Below are positions 1 through 9,724 of a DNA stretch of 48,315 nucleotides, in pieces. The stretch spans positions 1-48,315 of the forward strand of contig CAYYJN010000011.1 in assembly GCA_964472275.1 (NCBI GenBank), read 5' to 3'. Both the position numbers and the translations under genes were made by a program. Position 1 is the first letter of the stretch, and every line of letters starts with the position of its first letter. Below the pieces are notes generated by a model. It had not been told where the DNA came from, did not search any database, and saw nothing but the letters and a program-made list of their open reading frames with translations. The stretch comes from JAFDVN01 sp964472275. GTDB taxonomy: Bacteria > Acidobacteriota > Holophagae > Holophagales > Holophagaceae.

Positions 1-5
1 TTCGC

Positions 6-91
6 GCCGGTGTGGCGAAATGGCAGACGCGACAGACTCAAAATCTGTTTCACGCAAGTGAGTGTCGGTTCGATCCCGACCACCGGCACCA
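6..91 (+). tRNA. tRNA-Leu (anticodon CAA)
   Basis: The 7-bp acceptor stem GCCGGTG (6-12) pairs with CACCGGC (81-87), followed by A and an encoded CCA (89-91). The anticodon stem ACAGA/TCTGT encloses the loop CTCAAAA, giving anticodon CAA, which reads UUG. A long variable arm (TCACGCAAGTGA) marks it as class II, and the T arm carries GGTTCGATCC. Length 86 nt is normal for tRNA-Leu. No other RNA gene was seen nearby. Confidence 0.97.
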
Positions 92-101
92 AGTGGATTT
101 G

Positions 102-160
102 AACCACGGAGACTCAGAGTCACGGAGAAAAAATCTCTGGGCCTCTGAGTCTCCGTGGTT
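102..160. repeat. Purine-rich inverted repeat, hairpin abutting the yggS stop codon
   Basis: Arms 102-119 and 143-160 are perfect 18-bp complements (AACCACGGAGACTCAGAG and its reverse complement). Further partial pairing (GGAGA/TCTCT) continues inside around an A6 loop. On the minus strand the element begins within the TAA stop of the preceding gene (161-159). It fills the gap between tRNA-Leu and that gene. The arms resemble those at 31692-31763 and share units with 13943-14176 and 41099-41188. It may act as a terminator or RNA-stability element, but it has no trailing T-run. Confidence 0.85.
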
Positions 161-824
161 AATGCCTTTCTCCGAAGAAGGCGGTTCCGATGCGCACCTG
201 ATCGCTTCCGGCGGCGATGGCGGCGTCGAGGTCGGCGCTCATGCCCATGCTCAGCTGCAAGGGCTGACCGAGCCGCTGCTGAAGCCGGGCGCGCAGGTCC
301 GCGAGGCGCGTGAAGGCGCTGGCGTCCTCGGGTGGCGGGATGGCCATGAGGCCGCGTAGCTCCAGGCGAGGCGCGGCGCGGAGCGCGTTCAGCAGCGCGG
401 GCAGGTCCGCCTCCGCGCAGCCGCCGACCTTGGTGGCCTCGTCCCAGAGATCCATTTGGATCCAGATGCCGCGATGGACCTCCAACTCCTCCGCGAGTCG
501 CGCGAGGCGCTCCACCAGTTCCACGCGGTCCACGGACTGGATCTCGGCGAAGGCCTGCAGCGCGGCCTTGGCCTTGTTGCGTTGGAGCGGGCCGAGCAGG
601 CAGAAGGCGAGGTCCGGTCGCGCGGCGGCCTTATCCGCGCCTTCCTGGACATAGTTTTCGCCGAAATGCGTAAAGCCCAGCGCGGCGGCTTCGCTGATGA
701 GCGCGAGGGGTTGTTTCTTCGAGACGGGCAGCAGCTCGACGGAATCCGGATCGCGGCCCGCGGCGTCACAGGCCTTGGCGATTCGCGCCTGGAGAGCCGC
801 GACCCGCTCTGCCAGCTCGCTCAC
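159..824 (-). CDS. YggS/PROSC-family PLP-binding protein
   Basis: This is a pyridoxal-phosphate homeostasis protein, a fold-type III PLP carrier with no known catalytic activity that buffers cytosolic PLP. Family motifs appear in order: VSKKQP with the PLP lysine, FGENYVQE, GPLQRNK, SVDR, MGMSADLDAAI and VRIGTAFFG. The chosen start is GTG at 824, where GTGA overlaps the TGA stop of the upstream zinc-ribbon gene by four bases. This gives 221 aa, the usual family length, whereas the longer open frame would add an unrelated Arg/Pro-rich leader. Translation is probably coupled to the upstream gene. The stop codon runs into the hairpin repeat at 102-160. Confidence 0.93.
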   Translation of the reverse strand: MSELAERVAALQARIAKACDAAGRDPDSVELLPVSKKQPLALISEAAALGFTHFGENYVQEGADKAAARPDLAFCLLGPLQRNKAKAALQAFAEIQSVDRVELVERLARLAEELEVHRGIWIQMDLWDEATKVGGCAEADLPALLNALRAAPRLELRGLMAIPPPEDASAFTRLADLRARLQQRLGQPLQLSMGMSADLDAAIAAGSDQVRIGTAFFGERH

Positions 825-1519
825 GCCAGGTAGAGGTAACGCTGGCAGGTCTCGCAGGGAATGAGACCTTCGGGGTGACGGAGTTGGGTGACGAGCGGGC
901 CGCGCAGCTTCGTGTGGCAACCGCCGCAGATGCCTTGACTGACTTCCGCCACGAGCTTGCCCTGGCGCTGAGAGATGAGGCGCTCGACCCGGGGTTTGAG
1001 GCCTTCATCCATGCCGGTCCACAACTCAGCCCGCTTGGCCTCCAGCTGTCCGCGCACGACCACCTGGTTCTCGTGCTCGGAGAGGAAGACGGCATGGAGC
1101 GATTCGAACTGGGTCTTCGCCTCCGCCAGCTTGGGCTCCAGCGCCTCCAGGTCCGCCTTGCGGGCGGCGATCACCGCGTCCAGCTCCTTCAGGGGCTTGG
1201 CGGCGGCGGTGACGGCCCGCTCTTTTTCGCCCAGCTCCTTGAGGGCCACGGCGTAGGGCATCTGGTGCTGAGTTTCCTTCAGGTGGGCGCGGGTGCTCAC
1301 CTCGATCTTCTTGGCTTCGTCATAGACCGCCTGGGCTTGGGCCCGGGGCTTCTCCGCCGTGGCGAGGGCGGCCTTGGCCTTGTCCACTTGGACCTGGAGG
1401 GCCTTGGCGTCCCCATCGGCCTTGGCCAGGTCGGGGGGGAAGGCGGCCAGATCCCGCTCGATGGTGCGGAGCAAATCCAGGGTGGTCTGGAGGTCTTGGA
1501 GAAGGGCAAGGCTGGACAT
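821..1519 (-). CDS. C4 zinc-ribbon coiled-coil protein (COG1579/DUF164 family)
   Basis: This protein of about 232 aa has a long alanine/lysine/glutamate-rich coiled coil over roughly its first 190 residues. A C-terminal zinc ribbon follows, with CGGCH and CETC supplying four cysteines (about residues 198-225). The architecture matches the COG1579 family, proposed to bind nucleic acid, with no established reaction. An ATG at 1519 is preferred over an in-frame TTG two codons earlier; no strong ribosome-binding site is visible for either. It is the first gene of a two-gene unit with the YggS-type gene and diverges from groES. Confidence 0.88.
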   Translation of the reverse strand: MSSLALLQDLQTTLDLLRTIERDLAAFPPDLAKADGDAKALQVQVDKAKAALATAEKPRAQAQAVYDEAKKIEVSTRAHLKETQHQMPYAVALKELGEKERAVTAAAKPLKELDAVIAARKADLEALEPKLAEAKTQFESLHAVFLSEHENQVVVRGQLEAKRAELWTGMDEGLKPRVERLISQRQGKLVAEVSQGICGGCHTKLRGPLVTQLRHPEGLIPCETCQRYLYLA

Positions 1520-1633
1520 ATCCAAAGCTTAGAGGCGAAGGAGGTAGCGGAGCCGGGCAAATATCTAAGTCCTGACTAAAGAAAATTTGATTTGAATTGA
1601 CTAATATTCGTTCAAGCCGCACCAAAACACGAC

Positions 1634-1662
1634 TTGACCCTTTTGAAGGGGCGCGCGATTCT
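1634..1662 (+). promoter_or_regulatory. Candidate sigma-70-type promoter of groES-groEL
   Basis: TTGACC (1634-1639) is followed after 17 bases by GATTCT (1657-1662). The -10 abuts the CIRCE operator, so a bound repressor would cover the transcription start, as is typical of HrcA-controlled chaperonin promoters. The surrounding 1560-1640 stretch is noticeably AT-rich for this genome. Confidence 0.6.
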
Positions 1663-1688
1663 TAGCACTCAACGCTGGCGAGTGCTAA
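1662..1688 (+). promoter_or_regulatory. CIRCE operator (HrcA site)
   Basis: TTAGCACTC (1662-1670), nine bases, then GAGTGCTAA (1680-1688): a perfect match to the CIRCE consensus. It lies 40 bases before the groES start. Heat-shock regulation by HrcA is well established for this element; hrcA itself is not in the window. Confidence 0.97.
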
Positions 1689-1727
1689 CACCCCGGAACC
1701 GGGACTCGACCAGCCCAAGGAGGCATC

Positions 1728-2015
1728 ATGGCCATCAAGCCGCTCTACGACCGCGTGCTGCTCAAGCGCGTGGAGCCCGCCGAGACGATGAAGGGCGGGA
1801 TCATCATCCCCGACACCGCGAAGGAAAAGCCCATGGAGGCTGAGGTCGTGGCCGCGGGCGAAGGCAAGTTCGACGACAACGGCAAGCGCGTGCCCATGTC
1901 CGTCAAGGCCGGCGACAAGGTGCTCATCGGCAAGTACAGCGGCACCGAAGTGAAGCTGGACGGCGTGGACCATGTGATCGTCCGCGAAGACGAGATCCTG
2001 GCCATCGTCGGCTGA
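1728..2015 (+). CDS. groS: Co-chaperonin GroES
   Basis: The 95-aa 10-kDa chaperonin forms the heptameric lid of the GroEL folding chamber. It opens with MAIKPLYDRVLLKRV, carries the mobile-loop region (ETMKGGIIIPDTAKEKP) that docks on GroEL, and ends with VDHVIVREDEILAIVG. A strong ribosome-binding site (AAGGAGG) precedes the ATG. It is the first gene of the CIRCE-controlled operon, 99 bases before groEL. That spacer holds a GC-rich repeat (2038-2065) also found at 20200-20227. Confidence 0.98.
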   Translation: MAIKPLYDRVLLKRVEPAETMKGGIIIPDTAKEKPMEAEVVAAGEGKFDDNGKRVPMSVKAGDKVLIGKYSGTEVKLDGVDHVIVREDEILAIVG

Positions 2016-2037
2016 CACGGGCCACGGTAAGCCCCGA

Positions 2038-2065
2038 GGCCCGCGGTCCGAGGCCCGAGGCCCTG
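2038..2065 (-). repeat. Dispersed GC-rich intergenic repeat, copy 1
   Basis: Read on the minus strand, this 28-base segment (CAGGGCCTCGG...CGGGCC) matches 20200-20227 on the plus strand with two differences. It lies between groES and groEL and consists of repeated CCGAGG/CCTCGG units that can pair internally. It might be a small mobile or REP-like unit; the function is unknown. Confidence 0.6.
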
Positions 2066-2114
2066 CCCCCCGAAGCCACCCCGCAACGAACCCCGAACCC
2101 ATCAGGAGAAAGAA

Positions 2115-3737
<1,623 letters not shown>

Positions 3738-3756
3738 GAGCCTCGGCTCTCGACGG

Positions 3757-3788
3757 AAAGGCCCCGCATCCGCGGGGCCTTTCTCTTG
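3757..3788 (+). terminator. Rho-independent terminator of groES-groEL
   Basis: A perfect 11-bp stem, AAAGGCCCCGC (3757-3767) with GCGGGGCCTTT (3772-3782) and a four-base loop, is followed by a T-rich tail (TTTCTCTTG). It begins 19 bases after the groEL stop. Confidence 0.92.
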
Positions 3789-3826
3789 TGTGGGGAACGC
3801 GGAGCAGGTAGCTTCAGCCCAACCCG

Positions 3827-5836
3827 ATGGTCAGCATCTCCCGCAAGCACGCGCGCGTCCTCAGGCTGATCGGCCTGAACCTCGTCATCGCCGCGCTCTA
3901 TATCCTCGGCAAAGCCATCGGGAAGGCGCCCATCGCGGGCGGGCTGTCGCCGGTCTGGCCGCCCACGGGCATCGCGCTGTCCGCGCTCGTGCTCTTCGGC
4001 CGGGATGCGATCCCGGGCGTGGCGGCGGGTTGCCTGAGCAGCCTCGTCACTTCGGGGCTGCCCTTCCTGCCGTCCTTCGGGATCAGCCTCGGAAACTTCG
4101 CCGAGGCGGCGCTGGGGGCGGGGATCCTGAACGCCTACGGCTTCCGTCCCGGCCTCGCCCGTCGGCGCGATGTGCTGCTCCTGGCGATCCCGGCGGCGGT
4201 CCTGGGCGCGATTCTAGGGGCGACCATCGGCGCCGTCTCTCTCGGCCTGCTCGCCCCGCATGATTGGAGCGCCGCCTTCACGGGATGGTGGAGCTGGTGC
4301 ATGGAGGACCTGCTCGGCGTACTCGTGGTCGCGCCGCCGATCCTCACCCTCGCCACTCCGCGCCGGGCGCGGGACCGGCATCCCTTCCGCCGACGGGTCG
4401 AACTCGCGGTTCTTTTCATCCTCGCGGGCCTGCTGGGGTATTTCGTGTTCGGCGGCGCGCTCGGCAACGCGGCGGTCCAGTTCAACCTCACCTACGCGCT
4501 TTTCCCGCTCGTCCTGATCGCGGCGGATCGCCATGGGCCGAGGGGCGGATCCCTGGCGACCTTCGCCACCGCGGCTTCCGCGCTCCTGGCTCAACACTTG
4601 GGGGCCGCGCCGCCGGGCGTCATCACGGGAAGGGACTACATCATCCTCCTCGCGGGCTTCCTCGCCCTGCTCGCACTCACCTCCCTGCTGCTCGCCGCGG
4701 GTGGCGAAGAACGGCGCGCGCGGTCGCGGGAATTGCGCGGCCAGGCGCGGATGATGGAACTCGCCACGGAAGCCATCGGCATGGCGACGCCCGGCGGTCG
4801 GGTGCTGCGGCTCAACACGGCGGGCCGGACCCTCTTCGGCATCGAAGCCGCGCGGCCGCTGCGGGAACTCCGGGTGGTGGATCTGGTGGCTCCGCGGGAG
4901 CGGACGAAATTCCTCAAAGAAATCCTGCCCCAAGTGATGGCGACCGGCGGATGGTCCGGGGACATCCTCGTGCGGAACCTCAAGGACGGATCGCTGATTC
5001 CGACCCGCCAGTTTCTCTTCCGCATGGATGACCCTGTGGATGGACGGCCGGAGGCCTTCGGGTCCATCGGCCATGATCTGCGCGAGGCCCAGCGCTCCGA
5101 GGCCGCGCTACGCCAGACCCAGCGACTGGAAAGCCTGGGCGTGCTGGCGGGCGGCATCGCCCACGACTACAACAACCTCCTCACGGCGATGATGGGGCAC
5201 CTGGATCTGGCCCGGGAAATGGTGGAGTCCGGACATCCGGCCGCGTTCCACCTGGAGGCCGCGACCACTCTTTCCGAGCGCTCAGGCGCGCTGACGCGGC
5301 AGCTCCTGGCCTACGCGGGCAAGGGCGCGGCGGAAAAGGCGCCCATGGATCTGCGGCGACTCGTGGGCGACATGGCGGAACTGCTCCGCGGCACGCTGTC
5401 GCGCAAGGCGGAGATCAGCTTGGATCTGGAAGAGGGGCTTCCGATGATCCATGGCGATCCGGTCCAGGTGGAGCAGGTGGTGATGAACCTCCTGATGAAC
5501 GCGTCCGAGGCGTTGGAGGACCGGCGCGGGCTCATCCGGCTCAAACTTGGTCAGACGAGGCTGGACGCGGAGGAGATCGCGCGCCGTTATCCCGGCTTCG
5601 AGATGCTTCCAGGCCGGTTCGTGATCCTCTCGGTGGCGGACACCGGCATCGGCATGGCGCAGGGGACGCTGGACCGCATCTTCGATCCCTTCTTCACGAC
5701 GAAGACGCTGGGTCGCGGTCTCGGACTCAGCGCGTTGCGCGGCATCCTGCGAGCGCATGGCGGCGGCGTGGAGGTCGCCAGCGAGGTGGGGAAGGGCACG
5801 ACTTTCGTGCTCGCGTTTCCCGCCATGGACGCTTAA
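3827..5836 (+). CDS. MASE1-PAS sensor histidine kinase
   Basis: The protein (669 aa) starts with about eight hydrophobic segments matching the MASE1 sensor (residues ~10-290, with PVWPPTGIALSALVLFG at 42-58). A PAS domain follows (~308-420), then HisKA with the phospho-acceptor in GGIAHDYNN (His446). The ATPase domain carries the N box (NLLMNAS), G1 (DTGIGM, 605-610), DPFFTT and GRGLGLS. No receiver domain is attached and no response regulator is adjacent, so its partner is unknown. The start ATG has only a weak ribosome-binding site. Its stop overlaps that of the convergent phosphodiesterase gene by four bases. Confidence 0.93.
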   Translation: MVSISRKHARVLRLIGLNLVIAALYILGKAIGKAPIAGGLSPVWPPTGIALSALVLFGRDAIPGVAAGCLSSLVTSGLPFLPSFGISLGNFAEAALGAGILNAYGFRPGLARRRDVLLLAIPAAVLGAILGATIGAVSLGLLAPHDWSAAFTGWWSWCMEDLLGVLVVAPPILTLATPRRARDRHPFRRRVELAVLFILAGLLGYFVFGGALGNAAVQFNLTYALFPLVLIAADRHGPRGGSLATFATAASALLAQHLGAAPPGVITGRDYIILLAGFLALLALTSLLLAAGGEERRARSRELRGQARMMELATEAIGMATPGGRVLRLNTAGRTLFGIEAARPLRELRVVDLVAPRERTKFLKEILPQVMATGGWSGDILVRNLKDGSLIPTRQFLFRMDDPVDGRPEAFGSIGHDLREAQRSEAALRQTQRLESLGVLAGGIAHDYNNLLTAMMGHLDLAREMVESGHPAAFHLEAATTLSERSGALTRQLLAYAGKGAAEKAPMDLRRLVGDMAELLRGTLSRKAEISLDLEEGLPMIHGDPVQVEQVVMNLLMNASEALEDRRGLIRLKLGQTRLDAEEIARRYPGFEMLPGRFVILSVADTGIGMAQGTLDRIFDPFFTTKTLGRGLGLSALRGILRAHGGGVEVASEVGKGTTFVLAFPAMDA

Positions 5837-6603
5837 AGCGTCCGCTGGATCCGCTCGATGGAAACCGCGCGCTTGCCTTCCGTCGTGATGAGCATGGCCT
5901 GGAGCTGGAGGTCGCCGGAAGCGACCTCATACTTCGCGCGCAGCGGGCCGAGGAAGCGGCTGAGGCTCGCTTCCTTCTTCATGCCGATGACGCCGTCGTA
6001 GGGACCGGTCATGCCGATGTCGGTCACATAGGCCGTGCCGCCGGGAAGCACCTTCGCGTCCAGCGTGGGCACATGGGTGTGGCTGCCGACGACGGCCGCC
6101 GCGCGGCCGTCCAGGTGCCAACCCATGGCCTGGGCCTCGCTCGTCGCCTCCGCGTGCATGTCCACGAGCACGAGGTCGGCGCGCTCCTTTTGCAGGATGG
6201 AATCCACGGCGCGAAAGGGATCGTCGCAGGGCGGCATGTGGACGCGGCCCATGAGGTTGATGACGAGCACTTCGGCGCCCTCTTTCGTGTGCAGCTTCAC
6301 GAAGCCGCCGCCGGGCGTCGCGGGCGGATGGTTCGCGGGCCGCAGCAGGCGCGGCTCCTGGCGGAAATAGCTCTCGATGCCCTTCACATCGAAGGCGTGG
6401 TTGCCTGTCGTGATGGCGTCCACGCCCAGCTCGGAGAACCACTGCCGCGCGATGGGCTCGGTGATGCCGTGGCCGTGGGCGGCGTTCTCCCCGTTCACCA
6501 TCACGAAGTCCACGGCCTGCTCGCGGCGGAGCGCGGGCAGGTGCGCCTCCAGAAGCCGCCGCCCCGGTTCGCCCACCACATCGCCCAGACAAAGGATCCG
6601 CAT
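5833..6603 (-). CDS. YmdB-family metallophosphoesterase (2',3'-cyclic nucleotide phosphodiesterase)
   Basis: At 256 aa this matches the TIGR00282/YmdB family, dinuclear-metal enzymes that hydrolyse 2',3'-cyclic nucleotides; in Bacillus the homologue influences biofilm and motility choice. Metal-ligand motifs are all present: CLGDVVGEPG (Asp8), NGENAAHG (Glu39, Asn40), TTGNHAFD, DMHAEATSE and GSHTHVPTLD. The ATG at 6603 is the natural start. It lies downstream of the Oar-like gene but is separated from it by a strong terminator, so it is probably transcribed on its own. Confidence 0.93.
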   Translation of the reverse strand: MRILCLGDVVGEPGRRLLEAHLPALRREQAVDFVMVNGENAAHGHGITEPIARQWFSELGVDAITTGNHAFDVKGIESYFRQEPRLLRPANHPPATPGGGFVKLHTKEGAEVLVINLMGRVHMPPCDDPFRAVDSILQKERADLVLVDMHAEATSEAQAMGWHLDGRAAAVVGSHTHVPTLDAKVLPGGTAYVTDIGMTGPYDGVIGMKKEASLSRFLGPLRAKYEVASGDLQLQAMLITTEGKRAVSIERIQRTL

Positions 6604-6614
6604 CCCTTCAGCCT

Positions 6615-6646
6615 AAAAGAAACGGGCGGCTCGCGCCGCCCGTTTC
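6615..6646 (-). terminator. Rho-independent terminator of the Oar-like gene
   Basis: A perfect 12-bp stem, GAAACGGGCGGC (6619-6630) with GCCGCCCGTTTC (6635-6646) and a four-base loop. On the minus strand it is followed by TTTCTTTT. It sits between the receptor stop (6663) and the phosphodiesterase start (6603). Confidence 0.9.
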
Positions 6647-6662
6647 CGTGATCCCGCGAGGT

Positions 6663-9572
6663 TCAGAAGCTGAACCGCGCGCCCAACTGCACTTGGCGGC
6701 CAGAGGGAAGGCCAGGAGCATTCTGTGCCGAAGAAAGCGCTGGGGCCGCGTCCGTGCTGGTCGGCGCGAGCGTGGTGGAGGTGTATTCATTGTGATCGTT
6801 GAACACATTGAACACATCCGCGCTGAGGGTGAGGGCCAGCTTGCGGGTGAACTTGAAGGCTTTGCGGAGGCCCAGATCCATGTAGGTGGTGGACCCGTTC
6901 CGGAACGCGTTGCGCCCGCTGTCCTGGCCGTTCAAATAGAAACGGTCGTTGCCGAAGATGCCATCCCGGTTCAGATCGCCGCCGTAGGTGAGAGAGTACG
7001 GAGCGCCCGAGCTGTACTTGACGGTGGTGCTGATTTGAATGCCGGTGTGCCGTTCGAGGTAGCTCACATAGCCCGTCACGACGCTCCGGCGGTCGGTGTC
7101 GGCGTAACCCCAATCGCCGCCCAGTTGCTGTGTGTTCTGGGTGGAGTAGCTGGAGAAATTGCGCTCGTTGGAATCGTTGTCCTTGTTCGTCGAGTAGGTG
7201 TAGAAGAGCTGGCCTTCGAAGGGGCTGTCGTCCTTGTGGTACTTGGCGCTGAAGGTGACCGCGTGGTACCAGCTCTCGGCGTCGGAGACATATTCCATGA
7301 TCTGCTTGTAGGCGGGGTTCGGACGCGCGACGGGGAAGACCAGGCGGCCATAACCGTTGTCCACGGGAGTGCCCAGGTTCAGGTCCGTGAGGCGTTCCAG
7401 GTTGACGGTGTGAGCCGCCGCCCATTCAAGGCCAAGGACCACGGAGCCGACGGCGCGCTCCGCGCCAAGGCTGATGCGGTCCGTGCGGGGGTTCTTGAAG
7501 TTGGGGTCATAGGAGAAGACATTCGGCGCCGCGGAGGAGCCACCGCCGGGATAGGCGGCGAAGGAGGCTGGGTTGTTCGGGTCGAAGTTCGTGCCGTAGG
7601 GAAGCGGGCTGGTGCCGCTGCCGGCGGGATGGGTGAAGTTGAACTGGGCTCCGCGATAGCCGTTGGCGGCGAAGACCTGGTAGATGAACACCGAGGGCGT
7701 GCGGCTGATGTAGCGACCGGCATTCAAGCGAATCACGGTCGGGCTGGTCTCACCGCCCGGCGTCCAGGTGAGGCTGACGCGCGGGGAGAAGCCGGAGTCG
7801 GTCGGGATGCTCGAACCCAAGGGCAGCGGATTCGCCAGGGGGTTCGAGTAGTCGAGCGTCGGGATGTCGGGGTGCTCCTGACGATCCCAGCGCAGGCCCA
7901 GGCCGTACTTCAGGTATTCGTTCAAGCGCTGATCGTACTGGATGAAGGCGGCGAGCTCTTTCTCGGTGGCGTCCAGCGTTCCGGCCTGCTGGGCGGTGAG
8001 CCCGTTCAGTCCAAAGAACTGCACATAGGTGGACCAGTTGCCGGTCCGGAAGTTGTTCAGGCTCGTGAAGGTGTAGCCGCCCGCGGAATAGGCCGCGAAG
8101 GTCTCGGCCACATTCGTGTTGTTGTAGTCCACGCCGAACTTCAACTGCGAAGTGGCGGTGACGAAGGAGAGCGTGTCCTTGATCTGAGTCCGCTTGGTCT
8201 CGAACTGACGGGTGAAGGGATAGGTGCCGTAGAAGCTCGTGGAGGAGCCGGTCTGACGGATCTGGACCTGGGGAATCGTCGAGTGCGCGCTGCGGGGAAG
8301 CTCGTCCTTGACGAAGTTCAGTTCCGCCTCGTTGAGCCAATTGGAATTGATCGTCCAATTCCACTGGACCACGCCCTGGAGCGTCTTCACATCGTCCGCG
8401 GCCGTGTTGCTGTAGCCGGTGGAGGTGCCCGCGCTCGTGAGGCCTTGGTACTTGCTCGCGTTCACCCGGAACTGGAGGGTGTTGGATTCATTCAGGAGCC
8501 AATCCACCCGGCCGAAGAAGGTGTCGGAGTCCTTTTGCGCGTCATAGTTGCCGCCCTGGGCGATGAGGGCCGCGTCATTGGGGTAGGTGCCCGGGTTGAG
8601 CGCCAGCGGATTCACATTCCCGCCCCAGACCTGGGTGATGGGGGAGGTGTAGCGCTGGGCGTCGTAGACGACGAAGTAGAAGAGCTTGTCCTTGAGGATC
8701 GGGCCGCCGACGGAGAAGCCGAACTGGTTCTGCTTGTAATCGGCCAGGGTGTTGGGCGGCTGCCCATTGAGGGAGGGCTCACCCGCGATCAGGCTTTGGG
8801 GCCGCGTGTAGTAGAAGACGCTGCCGCCGAAGTCGTTGGTGCCGCTCTTGGTGATGGCGTTCACATAGCCGCCGCCCATGCGGCCGTACTCGGCCGAGGC
8901 GCCGTCGGTGACGACCTGGTACTCGCGGATGGCCTCGATGCTGATGGTGAAAGGCGTTGTGCCTTCCGCCGCGCCGGTCTGGCCGCCGAAGAAGGGCTCG
9001 TCCACATCGCCGCCGTCAATCTGCACGGCCGTGTTCACGCCGCGCTGGCCCGCGATGGCGAGGTTGCCGCGCTGGCTGTCCACCACCACCTGAGGGGTCG
9101 TCGTGGCGAGCGCGGAGAAGGAGCGGTTCAGGACGGGCAGGTTCTGCAGCGCGTCCGGATTGATGATGGCGGCCTGGGTGGAACGCTCGGTGTCCACGGC
9201 GGCGGCGGTGGCGACCACTTCCACGGTGGCGGCGGCTTCCGGCGCCAGCTTCACATTGAGCGGCGCGGCGTCGCCCAGGTTGAGCGAGATCTTCACATTG
9301 GAGGCGGTCTGGAAGCCGGACTTGGTGACGGTGACGGCGTAGGGGCCCACCGGCAGGTTCACCGCGAGGTAGCGGCCGTTCTCGCCGGTCTGGACGACGC
9401 GCGTGAAGCCGGTCTCCTCGTTGCGGATCGAGACGGTGGCGAGGGCCACGGGCTGGCCATTGGAATCGCTGACCACGCCCGCGAGCTGGACATTCACGCC
9501 CTGAGCGGCGAGAGGGGCGGCGGCGACCAGAAGGGTGACCAGGGCTGAGCCCTTTAAGTGCCTCATATTCAT
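6663..9572 (-). CDS. Oar-like TonB-dependent outer-membrane receptor
   Basis: An outer-membrane beta-barrel of about 969 aa. A signal peptide (MNMRHLKGSALVTLLVAAAPLAAQG) is followed by a carboxypeptidase-regulatory-like domain (~28-110, with VALATVSIRNEETGF). A plug domain follows (LPVLNRSFSALA, GGYVNAITKSGTNDFGG), then a long aromatic-rich barrel ending in phenylalanine (LGARFSF). Such Oar-like proteins are abundant in Acidobacteriota; the substrate is unknown. The start at 9572 has GGAGGAA six bases upstream, while the open frame extends 14 codons further without support. It is transcribed alone, with a terminator behind, and diverges from the S55 peptidase operon. Confidence 0.92.
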   Translation of the reverse strand: MNMRHLKGSALVTLLVAAAPLAAQGVNVQLAGVVSDSNGQPVALATVSIRNEETGFTRVVQTGENGRYLAVNLPVGPYAVTVTKSGFQTASNVKISLNLGDAAPLNVKLAPEAAATVEVVATAAAVDTERSTQAAIINPDALQNLPVLNRSFSALATTTPQVVVDSQRGNLAIAGQRGVNTAVQIDGGDVDEPFFGGQTGAAEGTTPFTISIEAIREYQVVTDGASAEYGRMGGGYVNAITKSGTNDFGGSVFYYTRPQSLIAGEPSLNGQPPNTLADYKQNQFGFSVGGPILKDKLFYFVVYDAQRYTSPITQVWGGNVNPLALNPGTYPNDAALIAQGGNYDAQKDSDTFFGRVDWLLNESNTLQFRVNASKYQGLTSAGTSTGYSNTAADDVKTLQGVVQWNWTINSNWLNEAELNFVKDELPRSAHSTIPQVQIRQTGSSTSFYGTYPFTRQFETKRTQIKDTLSFVTATSQLKFGVDYNNTNVAETFAAYSAGGYTFTSLNNFRTGNWSTYVQFFGLNGLTAQQAGTLDATEKELAAFIQYDQRLNEYLKYGLGLRWDRQEHPDIPTLDYSNPLANPLPLGSSIPTDSGFSPRVSLTWTPGGETSPTVIRLNAGRYISRTPSVFIYQVFAANGYRGAQFNFTHPAGSGTSPLPYGTNFDPNNPASFAAYPGGGSSAAPNVFSYDPNFKNPRTDRISLGAERAVGSVVLGLEWAAAHTVNLERLTDLNLGTPVDNGYGRLVFPVARPNPAYKQIMEYVSDAESWYHAVTFSAKYHKDDSPFEGQLFYTYSTNKDNDSNERNFSSYSTQNTQQLGGDWGYADTDRRSVVTGYVSYLERHTGIQISTTVKYSSGAPYSLTYGGDLNRDGIFGNDRFYLNGQDSGRNAFRNGSTTYMDLGLRKAFKFTRKLALTLSADVFNVFNDHNEYTSTTLAPTSTDAAPALSSAQNAPGLPSGRQVQLGARFSF

Positions 9573-9724
9573 GGAAGGTTCCTCCGGACCCCAGATTGCA
9601 GAGCCGGGTCTCATATACCAAGCACAAACTCGTGAACTCCAGGTCAGGAAGCTGTAACCCGGAGGACAGGAAATCCCGTGTAAGCCCTCATGCTGCTAGG
9701 CTTCCCTGGTCCCGGGATCCCCTG

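Noticed and set aside
3827..5836. Possible hybrid kinase with a receiver domain
   Set aside because: The protein ends right after the ATPase domain G2 box; no receiver motifs follow.
6648..9548. A 966-codon plus-strand open frame opposite the Oar-like receptor
   Set aside because: The minus-strand receptor has a signal peptide, ordered domains, ribosome-binding site and terminator; the plus frame is low-complexity Val/Gly/Arg and explained by high GC.
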